Shown: in pieces, positions 1 to 4,981 of the stretch
Layout of the letters: the number at the start of each line of letters is the position of its first letter
Position numbering within the stretch: position 1 is the first letter of the stretch
Origin: Candidatus Latescibacterota bacterium
Lineage (GTDB): Bacteria > Latescibacterota > Latescibacteria > Latescibacterales > Latescibacteraceae
DNA length: 6,502 nt
Assembly: GCA_018656855.1 (NCBI GenBank)
Contig: JABHYP010000313.1
Span: forward strand, 1 to 6,502
Direction of reading: 5' to 3'
The notes under the pieces: model-generated
The model's input: only the letters and a program-made list of their open reading frames with translations
The model's database searches: none
Told to the model about the DNA's origin: nothing
Translations under genes and position numbers: made by a program

Positions 1-1
1 C

Positions 2-433
2 CGCATTATTATAAAAGACCGTATCGCCGATTCAATGTTTCAGCAGATTCTCACCCGCCCCGGTGAATACGATGTCATCGCTACGACGAATTTGAACGGC
101 GATTACCTGTCGGATGCCTGCGCCGCACAGGTTGGCGGTATCGGGATGGCTCCGGGAGCGAATATCGGGGATTTTATCGGTGTGTTCGAGGCAACGCATG
201 GAACTGCCCCGAAATATACCGGAATGAATTGCGCCAATCCTTCATCATTGATACTATCCGGCTGCCTGATGCTTAAATACTTAGAGTGGAACGAAGCAGA
301 GCAGCTTATTTACAAAGGACTTGGAGAGGCCATTAAACGTAAGAAAGTCACCTATGACCTCGAAAGGCTCATGAAGGGCGCAACGAAGGTATCAACAAGT
401 GATTTTGCAGGAATTATCATAGAAGGAATGTAA
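2..433 (+). CDS. icd: NADP-type isocitrate dehydrogenase, C-terminal part (5' end outside window)
   Basis: Isocitrate dehydrogenase oxidatively decarboxylates isocitrate to 2-oxoglutarate in the TCA cycle, in the cytoplasm. The reading frame is open from base 2, so the gene starts upstream; the ATG at 35 is internal. The visible 143 residues align without gaps, from memory, to the last third of E. coli Icd. They contain the metal/substrate aspartates equivalent to D283 (codon 29-31), D307 and D311 (NLNGDYLSD, codons 101-103 and 113-115). The residues known to select NADP in the E. coli enzyme are also present: Lys344-Tyr345 (HGTAPKY, from codon 212), Tyr391 and Arg395 (TYDLER, codons 353 and 365). 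The fifth, Val351, is Ala here. It ends GIIIEGM, like E. coli's IIENM. The stop is two bases before obg, so the two are probably co-transcribed. An isopropylmalate dehydrogenase is unlikely, given the match and the TYDxERL segment. Confidence 0.95.
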   Translation, partial: RIIIKDRIADSMFQQILTRPGEYDVIATTNLNGDYLSDACAAQVGGIGMAPGANIGDFIGVFEATHGTAPKYTGMNCANPSSLILSGCLMLKYLEWNEAEQLIYKGLGEAIKRKKVTYDLERLMKGATKVSTSDFAGIIIEGM

Positions 434-435
434 GA

Positions 436-1431
436 ATGTTTATTGACGAAGCGCGGATAACTGTAATAGCCGGTTCAGGCGGCAACGGCTGCATGTCGTT
501 CCGCCGTGAAAAGCATGTGCCGAAAGGCGGCCCCAGTGGCGGCGACGGCGGTGACGGCGGCGATATCATATTTGTTGTGGACCAAAATCTTAATACACTC
601 ATCAATTTCAAATTCCGCCAGCATTTCAAAGCCGAAAAAGGCAAGCATGGTCAGGGCTCCCGTAAGCACGGTCATTCTGGCGAAGATATGATTATTCCCG
701 TGCCGCTCGGTACTATCATAAAGGCCGCCGAAACAGGGGAGGTGCTGGCTGACCTTTCGGAAACCGAAGACCGCGTTGTGATCGCCAGCGGCGGCAGAGG
801 CGGCAGAGGCAATGCTCAGTTCGCCACATCAACCAACCAGGCTCCACGGCGGGCGGATAAAGGCCAGCCCGGTGAAGAAAAAATCATTCTCATGGAATTG
901 AAACTTCTCGCGGATATTGGGCTTGTAGGATTCCCTAACTCAGGAAAGTCTACGCTGTTGTCACGTATTTCACATGCCCATCCAAAGATAGCGGATTACC
1001 CGTTTACAACCCTTGAACCGAATCTTGGCATTGTCAGTTACGGCGATTATAATAGCCTCGTTATGGCTGATATTCCCGGTATCATAGAAGGAGCTCATAT
1101 AGGTAAGGGACTCGGAATAAGGTTTCTCAAGCATATCGAAAGGACAAAGGTACTCCTTTTCCTGATAGAATGCATTTCAGAGGACCCTGTTGATGACTAT
1201 ACGAAGCTTCTTGAGGAAATCGGGCAGTTCAGCATAAAAATGCTGAAAAAACCGCGCCTTGTTGCCCTCACAAAAACCGACCTTCTCCCTCCGGATGAAA
1301 ATTTCGTTCTGCCCGATTTTGGTGATGGAATTGAAACTTTTGCCATTTCTTCAGTTAAAGGCGACGGCCTTAAGAAGCTTGTATATCATCTCGGTTCACT
1401 GATTGAAAAAGAATTGCAAAAAACAGTATAG
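436..1431 (+). CDS. obg: Obg/CgtA family ribosome-assembly GTPase
   Basis: Obg is an essential GTPase that associates with the 50S subunit and acts in ribosome maturation and stress control. Residues 1-158 form the glycine-rich Obg fold (GGxGGDGGDGGD near 31-43; GGRGGRGN near 119-126). The G domain follows: G1 GFPNSGKST (165-173), switch I DYPFTTLEPNLG (187-198), G3 DIPG (212-215) leading into IIEGAHIGKGLG, G4 TKTD (279-282) and G5 SSVKG (305-309). At 331 residues it is a short form: it lacks the C-terminal OCT domain of Bacillus-type Obg and any acidic tail such as that of E. coli ObgE. G4 has Thr where NKxD normally has Asn, a variant I recall from FCB-group Obg proteins. The ATG is supported by an SD GAAGGA (422-427) eight bases upstream, inside the end of icd, which suggests translational coupling. 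Confidence 0.97.
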   Translation: MFIDEARITVIAGSGGNGCMSFRREKHVPKGGPSGGDGGDGGDIIFVVDQNLNTLINFKFRQHFKAEKGKHGQGSRKHGHSGEDMIIPVPLGTIIKAAETGEVLADLSETEDRVVIASGGRGGRGNAQFATSTNQAPRRADKGQPGEEKIILMELKLLADIGLVGFPNSGKSTLLSRISHAHPKIADYPFTTLEPNLGIVSYGDYNSLVMADIPGIIEGAHIGKGLGIRFLKHIERTKVLLFLIECISEDPVDDYTKLLEEIGQFSIKMLKKPRLVALTKTDLLPPDENFVLPDFGDGIETFAISSVKGDGLKKLVYHLGSLIEKELQKTV

Positions 1432-1448
1432 TTATATAGAGTACTATC

Positions 1449-1508
1449 CTTAAATAAAATAGATAATAAGCTTTGGCTATGCCTCGCAATGACCGTGCCT
1501 TATTTAAG
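1449..1508. repeat. Small inverted repeat in the obg-dprA gap, possible dispersed-repeat remnant
   Basis: The 129-base gap between obg and dprA holds no gene. A perfect 9-base inverted repeat, CTTAAATAA at 1449-1457 and TTATTTAAG at 1500-1508, flanks a more GC-rich core. The core contains GCCTCGCAATGACC (1481-1494). Read on the other strand, GGTCATTGCGAGG resembles the end of a short palindromic intergenic repeat seen in many bacterial genomes. An overlapping 6-bp stem (CTTATT 1499-1504 with AATAAG 1512-1517) is also possible. Either a decayed mobile miniature element or chance symmetry in AT-rich DNA could explain it. No second copy exists in this window. Confidence 0.3.
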
Positions 1509-1560
1509 CTTAATAAGTCACATTATTTATAAAAAGAACCACTAAGTCATAGGTCATTTC

Positions 1561-2646
1561 ATGACTGAAGAACAGGAAGACATACTTTCGCTGTATGGAG
1601 TACCGGGTATCGGCGCGAAAACTTTTGCAAGGCTTGCTGCAAGATTCGGTTCTGCGGGGACCGTTTTTGGATCTTCAAAAAAAGAGCTTATGCAGATGGA
1701 AGGTATCGGGCCGGTGCTTGCCGGAAACATCCTTTCTCATGACAGGCGGTCGTATATCCGGAACCAGAAACGCCTGATGGAGAAAGCGGGCGCATCGATT
1801 CTAACCCGGCTCTGCAAAGACTATCCGCCCCTGCTAAATGCCTTTCCGTCAGCGCCGCCTGTTTTATTCATAAGGGGTGATGTGCAGGTGTTGAAAAAGG
1901 ATACAATAGCCTTTGTGGGAACACGTAAACCTTCACCGTACGGGATCAAAATGGCAAAAAAGCTCGTGGAAGGCGTTGTGGATTCCGGATTCTGTGTGAT
2001 AAGCGGAATGGCAGAGGGAATTGATTCTGCCGCTCATAGAACAGCGATTGACCACGGAGGGTATACTGTTGCGGTTTTTGGCTGCGGCGTTGATATTATC
2101 TTTCCGGTATTTAACCGTGGGCTTTCCGAAAAAATAACAAAATCCGGCTGTCTGTTGAGCCATTTCCCGATGGGCACAAGATGCAGTCCCGGAAATTTTC
2201 CGGCTCGAAATTCAGTTATCGTCGGCCTTTCGCAGGCAACTGTCGTCGTAGAGGCTCCGAAAAAAAGCGGGGCTCTCATCACAGCGGAACTTACATTGAA
2301 AGCCGGACGAACACTTTTCGCTGTCCCAGGTAACGCCGATGTTGAAACATGTAAAGGAACCAACAACCTTTTTACAAAGGGCGCCCAACCGGTTTCGAAT
2401 ACTAATGATATACTTGCCCTGCTGGGGAAACCTGCTCCAAAACCTCCCAAAAAAACAAAACGTTCTCCTGTTCTTCCCGGTCTTGCCGGTGATATTCTGA
2501 AGACGCTGGATAAGGAACCGCTTCATATAGAAAGTATTTGCAGGATTATCGGAAAATCTGTTTCTGAAATTCTTTCTGAACTTACCCGGCTCGAAATTGA
2601 GGGGCATATCACTCAGAATCCCGGAAAAATATTTGAAAAGAATTGA
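1561..2646 (+). CDS. dprA: DNA-processing protein DprA (Smf)
   Basis: DprA binds incoming single-stranded DNA during natural transformation and loads RecA on it; it is also common in species not known to be competent. All expected parts are visible in 361 residues. Two helix-hairpin-helix motifs (GVPGIGAK 13-20 and MEGIGPVLAGNIL 46-58) are followed by the Rossmann-like DprA core at about 80-285. Core signatures are FVGTRKPSPYG (118-128), SGMAEGIDSAAHR (148-160), GGYTVAVFGCGVD (166-178), NFPARNSVIVGLS (212-224), SGALITAELTLKAGR (236-250) and FAVPGN (253-258). A Lys/Pro linker (290-303) leads to a C-terminal winged-helix domain of DprA type (about 305-356). The ATG is chosen because it gives the full N-terminal domain; its SD is weak (AGGT, 1551-1554, six bases upstream). 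No other competence genes are present, so its role here cannot be judged from context. The coding sequence is intact. Confidence 0.96.
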   Translation: MTEEQEDILSLYGVPGIGAKTFARLAARFGSAGTVFGSSKKELMQMEGIGPVLAGNILSHDRRSYIRNQKRLMEKAGASILTRLCKDYPPLLNAFPSAPPVLFIRGDVQVLKKDTIAFVGTRKPSPYGIKMAKKLVEGVVDSGFCVISGMAEGIDSAAHRTAIDHGGYTVAVFGCGVDIIFPVFNRGLSEKITKSGCLLSHFPMGTRCSPGNFPARNSVIVGLSQATVVVEAPKKSGALITAELTLKAGRTLFAVPGNADVETCKGTNNLFTKGAQPVSNTNDILALLGKPAPKPPKKTKRSPVLPGLAGDILKTLDKEPLHIESICRIIGKSVSEILSELTRLEIEGHITQNPGKIFEKN

Positions 2647-2681
2647 ATCGCGTACACTTCTTTGTTGACAAACACAATAAC

Positions 2682-2710
2682 AACGTGCATTTTCGGCCAT
2701 GTTTTTTTTT
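2682..2710 (+). terminator. Possible intrinsic terminator after dprA
   Basis: A short stem AACGTG (2682-2687) can pair with CATGTT (2698-2703), including one G-U pair, with a 10-base loop. A run of nine Ts (2702-2710) follows and overlaps the end of the stem. It starts 35 bases after the dprA stop and precedes a separately promoted gene. The stem is short and not GC-rich, so termination would be weak. Confidence 0.4.
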
Positions 2711-2712
2711 GC

Positions 2713-2741
2713 TTGAAACTAAGTTAGATTATTGTTAAATT
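2713..2741 (+). promoter_or_regulatory. Possible sigma70-like promoter for the aldolase-like gene
   Basis: TTGAAA (2713-2718) lies 17 bases upstream of TAAATT (2736-2741). This matches five and four of six positions of the -35 and -10 consensus. It sits just after the putative dprA terminator and about 65 bases before the chosen start codon. AT-rich DNA yields such matches by chance, so support is modest. Confidence 0.3.
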
Positions 2742-2794
2742 TATAGATAATAATTGACTGGAGATATAAAGGTCTCAGAAAATAATATTTTACA

Positions 2795-2800
2795 AAAGGA
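2795..2800 (+). promoter_or_regulatory. Ribosome binding site that fixes the ATG start at 2808
   Basis: AAAGGA ends seven bases before the ATG at 2808. The only longer in-frame option is a TTG at 2754, which has no SD and would add 18 residues not expected at the start of this family. Confidence 0.75.
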
Positions 2801-2807
2801 AAATTGT

Positions 2808-3761
2808 ATGTACAGAAAGAAAATTAAGGTTCTGGATTGCACTATAAGGGACGGCGGGCTAATTAACAACCACGATTTCGACCACCGGTTTGTCCGCGAA
2901 GTATATAAAGCTATTTCGGAATCGTGTGTGGATTACATAGAGCTGGGTTATAAGAATTCCGATAAAATTTTTTCGCCCGAGGAGTATGGGCTTTGGAAAT
3001 TCACAAGGGACGAAGATATCTTGAAGGTAATCGATGGAATTGAATCAAATACAAAAATAACCGTAATGGCCGATGTGGGAAGATGTAATTTTGATGAAAT
3101 AAAGGAAAAAAGCGAAAGCCCTGTGGATATGATACGGACTGCAACCTATGTCAAGGATATTGACAAGGCTATACAAATGGCAAACCATTTTCATGAAAAA
3201 GGTTATGAGACAACTATCAATATAATGGCAATCTCAAGAGACTCGGGTAGTTTTGAGCTTGAGGAAGGTCTTCATCAGATAGAAGAGGAAAGCCATGTTA
3301 AGGTTGTTTATATAGTGGACAGTTTCGGGAATCTATACCAGGAAACCACAGAGAATCTGGTTAAACAGTTCAAGAGTATTATCAAGAAAAGTGAAGTCGG
3401 TTTCCACGGGCATAATCATCGCCAGCTCGCATTCGGCAATACGATTGAGGCAATTATTCACAATGCAAATTACCTTGACGCCACAGTATTCGGGATAGGG
3501 CGGGCAGCCGGGAACTGTCCTCTGGAACTGTTGATCGGATTTTTGAAAAATCCAAAATTTAATATATCTCCGATTTTTGATTTGATTTCAAAGGAGCTTA
3601 TTCCCCTGAGAAAAAAAATCGAATGGGGCTATCTTATTCCTTATGCCATTTCAGGTATGATGAACGAACATCCCAAGGCCGCAATGGCTTTACGAAATAG
3701 CGACAAGAAAGACAATTACCGCGAGTTCTATGAAAGCCTCCTGACTACAGAGCTGGAATAA
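2808..3761 (+). CDS. HMGL-like DRE-TIM metallolyase ('aldolase catalytic domain' protein), substrate unknown
   Basis: This 317-residue TIM-barrel protein belongs to the DRE-TIM metallolyase superfamily (HMG-CoA lyase, isopropylmalate synthase and hydroxy-oxovalerate aldolase relatives), which cleaves or forms C-C bonds with a divalent metal. It opens with the signature LDCTIRDGG (9-17; D10, R14, D15), followed by INN. It has the metal-ligand HxH motif as GFHGHNH (198-204, H200 and H202) and a conserved GIGRAAGNCPLE loop (229-240). The aldolase DmpG has a catalytic His two residues after RDG; here that position is Leu18, so it is probably not a true 4-hydroxy-2-oxovalerate aldolase. No acetaldehyde dehydrogenase or pathway partner lies nearby. 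I recall a conserved family of uncharacterised proteins with this whole layout. It appears to be a single-gene unit. GC is patchy: 19/60 at 3001-3060 and at 3181-3240, but 35/60 at 3481-3540. The reaction and substrate cannot be named from sequence. Confidence 0.85.
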   Translation: MYRKKIKVLDCTIRDGGLINNHDFDHRFVREVYKAISESCVDYIELGYKNSDKIFSPEEYGLWKFTRDEDILKVIDGIESNTKITVMADVGRCNFDEIKEKSESPVDMIRTATYVKDIDKAIQMANHFHEKGYETTINIMAISRDSGSFELEEGLHQIEEESHVKVVYIVDSFGNLYQETTENLVKQFKSIIKKSEVGFHGHNHRQLAFGNTIEAIIHNANYLDATVFGIGRAAGNCPLELLIGFLKNPKFNISPIFDLISKELIPLRKKIEWGYLIPYAISGMMNEHPKAAMALRNSDKKDNYREFYESLLTTELE

Positions 3762-3796
3762 AAATCAGGAAAATGAGGATATTTGGATTATAATTC

Positions 3797-3825
3797 TTGA
3801 CGCTAACGAAATATTATATTATTTT
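3797..3825 (+). promoter_or_regulatory. Probable promoter of rplM-rpsI
   Basis: TTGACG (3797-3802, five of six) is 17 bases from TATTTT (3820-3825, four of six). A TATAAA at 3825-3830 is an alternative -10 but at too long a spacing. It lies in the 111-base spacer after the aldolase-like gene, where a ribosomal-protein promoter is expected. I see no clear structured leader between it and the rplM start. Confidence 0.45.
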
Positions 3826-3872
3826 ATAAATCTTGTTTTCTTCAATATGCTAATTCCTGAGGAGTTATAAAT

Positions 3873-4301
3873 ATGAAAACCTACGTCACAAAACCGGATG
3901 AGGTCCAGCGAAAATGGTTTTTGATTGACGCAACCGATAAGGTGTTGGGAAGGCTCGCGACAGAAGTGGCAAGTATTCTTCGCGGTAAGAAAAAACCTAT
4001 ATATCAGCCAAATGTCGATGCAGGCGACTATGTAATTGTTGTCAACGCCGGTAAAGTCAGGCTTACTGGATTGAAAGAAGATACAAAGGAATACTGGGTT
4101 TCGAGCAGTTATGCCGGCCATTCAAAGGGCGTTCCTTACAAAAGATTGAAAGAGAGACATCCCGAGCGGATTATTGAAAAAGCTGTAAAAGGCATGCTTC
4201 CTCACAATGCTCTTGGGCGGAAACAGTACCTCAAACTTCGCGTATGTGCGGGACCGGAGCACAATCACAGCGCACAGAAACCTGAGGTGTATGAGATTTA
4301 A
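3873..4301 (+). CDS. rplM: Large-subunit ribosomal protein uL13
   Basis: L13 binds 23S rRNA early in 50S assembly. The product is 142 residues, the same length as E. coli L13, and is recognisable end to end: KWFLIDATDKVLGRLAT (14-30), LRGKKKPIYQPNVDAGDYVIV (36-56), the signature VKGMLPHNALGR (105-116), and AGPEHNHSAQKPEV (126-139). The segment YAGHSKGVPYKRL (80-92), where many L13 proteins have a GYPGG-like stretch, is somewhat divergent. Start choice is secure: TGAGGAG (3858-3864) ends eight bases before the ATG. rpsI follows after 52 bases, the near-universal rplM-rpsI pair. L13 represses its own operon in E. coli, but no matching site is evident here. Confidence 0.98.
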   Translation: MKTYVTKPDEVQRKWFLIDATDKVLGRLATEVASILRGKKKPIYQPNVDAGDYVIVVNAGKVRLTGLKEDTKEYWVSSSYAGHSKGVPYKRLKERHPERIIEKAVKGMLPHNALGRKQYLKLRVCAGPEHNHSAQKPEVYEI

Positions 4302-4303
4302 CC

Positions 4304-4326
4304 CGGCAAGAGTACGGCCTTTGCCG
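4304..4326 (+). other. Short GC-rich hairpin between rplM and rpsI
   Basis: CGGCAA (4304-4309) pairs with TTGCCG (4321-4326), with a G-U pair possible next to it and a loop of about nine bases. It begins two bases after the rplM stop. No T-run follows, so it is not an intrinsic terminator. It could stabilise the upstream transcript end or tune rpsI expression, or have no role. Confidence 0.4.
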
Positions 4327-4340
4327 TGAAATTATTATGA

Positions 4341-4346
4341 AAGGAG
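4341..4346 (+). promoter_or_regulatory. Strong ribosome binding site that supports the TTG start of rpsI
   Basis: AAGGAG ends seven bases before the TTG at 4354. The nearest upstream ATG (4337) is out of frame and stops after six codons. No ATG or GTG lies in frame before the conserved S9 region, so TTG is the only sensible start. Confidence 0.85.
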
Positions 4347-4353
4347 AAACGTA

Positions 4354-4752
4354 TTGACTGAAGCTCAACCAGTTCATACTGCCACTGGAAAGCGAAAAAA
4401 TGCGGTAGCCCGTGTTCGGATCAAACAAGGAAACGGGGAAATTACTGTTAATGGAAAAGAAGCTTCCGCATATTTTTGCCGGCCCACCTCCATTCTTCTT
4501 ATTGAACAACCACTCGAACTCACTGAAATGACCGGAAAATTTGATATCACTGCCAATATCAGGGGCGGTGGTCTTTCCGGGCAGGCCGGAGCCCTTAGAC
4601 ATGGCATTACCAGGGCGTTAATAAATATGGATCCGGAATTGCGTCCCGTTCTCAAACGTGCCGGCCTCGTTACGCGTGATTCAAGAGTAAAAGAGCGTAA
4701 GAAGTACGGCCTTGCCGGTGCGCGGAGAGCATATCAGTTTTCCAAGCGTTAA
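4354..4752 (+). CDS. rpsI: Small-subunit ribosomal protein uS9, TTG start
   Basis: S9 binds 16S rRNA in the head of the 30S subunit, and its C-terminal tail reaches the P-site tRNA. The product is 132 residues (E. coli S9 has 130). Visible hallmarks are GKRKNAVARVRIKQGNGEITVNG (12-34), the family signature GGGLSGQAGALRHGITRAL (71-89), LKRAGLVTRDSRVKERKKYGL (100-120) and the basic C-terminal tail ending QFSKR (128-132). The residue before QFSKR is Tyr, where Pro is common. The start is a TTG with an excellent SD. It is probably co-transcribed with rplM. A T-run (4762-4769) lies downstream, but I find no hairpin directly before it, so read-through into rpsB-tsf cannot be excluded. Confidence 0.97.
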   Translation: MTEAQPVHTATGKRKNAVARVRIKQGNGEITVNGKEASAYFCRPTSILLIEQPLELTEMTGKFDITANIRGGGLSGQAGALRHGITRALINMDPELRPVLKRAGLVTRDSRVKERKKYGLAGARRAYQFSKR

Positions 4753-4789
4753 TCATTATTATTTTTTTTATAAAGAAGATAGAAGTCAG

Positions 4790-4847
4790 AATAATTTGAA
4801 TAATAAAAGATTGATAGTAGTAAATATCTTTTTTATTCTGGATTATT
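4790..4847. repeat. AT-rich imperfect dyad in the rpsI-rpsB spacer
   Basis: An inner stem pairs AATAAAAGAT (4802-4811) with ATCTTTTTTATT (4826-4837), leaving two bulged Ts and a 14-base loop. An outer stem pairs AATAAT (4790-4795) with ATTATT (4842-4847). A competing pairing exists between CAGAAT (4787-4792) and ATTCTG at 4835-4840 or 4856-4861. It overlaps the putative rpsB promoter, so it may be an operator-like dyad, a weak rpsI terminator, or chance symmetry in AT-rich DNA. Confidence 0.4.
4811..4839 (+). promoter_or_regulatory. Possible promoter of rpsB-tsf
   Basis: TTGATA (4811-4816, five of six) and TATTCT (4834-4839, four of six) are 17 bases apart. Initiation near 4846 would give a leader of roughly 135 bases containing the whole GC-rich hairpin upstream of rpsB. 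The match is reasonable, but the region is AT-rich. Confidence 0.4.
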
Positions 4848-4885
4848 ACTCCTGAATTCTGTCTTTAAACTGTGTATCTCGCACG

Positions 4886-4951
4886 TTCCGTGACGCTGAA
4901 GGCATGGTGCCCATTGAGGTGGGTTGCCTTCGGCGACTGACCGGTTCGGAG
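4886..4951 (+). ncRNA. Structured 5' leader of rpsB, candidate S2-responsive cis element
   Basis: A strong hairpin spans 4894-4935. An uninterrupted 11-bp stem pairs 4894-4904 (CGCTGAAGGCA) with 4925-4935 (TTGCCTTCGGCG without its first T), with one U-G pair. An asymmetric internal loop follows (five bases 4905-4909 against T4924). A 5-bp upper helix (4910-4914 with 4919-4923, last pair U-G) is closed by a UGAG loop. A shorter outer helix can join 4886-4890 to 4947-4951, covering part of the SD-like GGAGG at 4948-4952. GGTT (4943-4946) could alternatively pair with AACC (4958-4961). It ends about 30 bases before the rpsB start. S2 is known to repress rpsB-tsf through the leader in gamma-proteobacteria, so the position fits. 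I cannot match it to a named RNA family from sequence alone. Confidence 0.6.
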
Positions 4952-4964
4952 GATAAAAACCATT

Positions 4965-4974
4965 AAGGAAGAGG
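4965..4974 (+). promoter_or_regulatory. Ribosome binding site for the GTG start of rpsB
   Basis: AAGGAAGAGG carries GAGG ending seven bases before the GTG at 4982. A second SD-like GGAGG (4948-4952) is 29 bases from the start, too far for direct use. It may act as a decoy or standby site in the folded leader. Confidence 0.75.
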
Positions 4975-4981
4975 CTTAATT

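Noticed and set aside
506..691. Alternative-frame forward open frame inside obg
   Set aside because: It is a shadow created by the glycine-rich, GC-rich Obg-fold codons; obg itself is unambiguous.
2665..2693. TTGACA at 2665-2670 as a promoter -35 element
   Set aside because: The -35 match is perfect, but only CATTTT lies at proper spacing, and the putative terminator at 2682-2710 would follow at once.
2212..2700. Reverse-strand open frame opposite the end of dprA
   Set aside because: It overlaps a clear dprA on the other strand and its translation shows no recognisable domain.
2754..2807. Longer TTG start for the aldolase-like gene
   Set aside because: It has no SD, and the 18 extra residues precede the usual family start; the ATG at 2808 has AAAGGA at the right distance.
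4337..4357. Six-codon open frame ending across the rpsI TTG start
   Set aside because: It has no SD of its own, and its sequence is the SD of rpsI; the overlap is most likely incidental.
4753..4772. T-run after rpsI considered as an intrinsic terminator
   Set aside because: Eight Ts are present (4762-4769), but no stable hairpin lies directly before them.
4904..4966. Twenty-codon open frame in the rpsB leader (ATG at 4904, stop at 4964-4966)
   Set aside because: Its start is buried in the strong hairpin with GAAGG only one base away, and the RNA structure explains the segment better. A regulatory leader peptide cannot be fully excluded.
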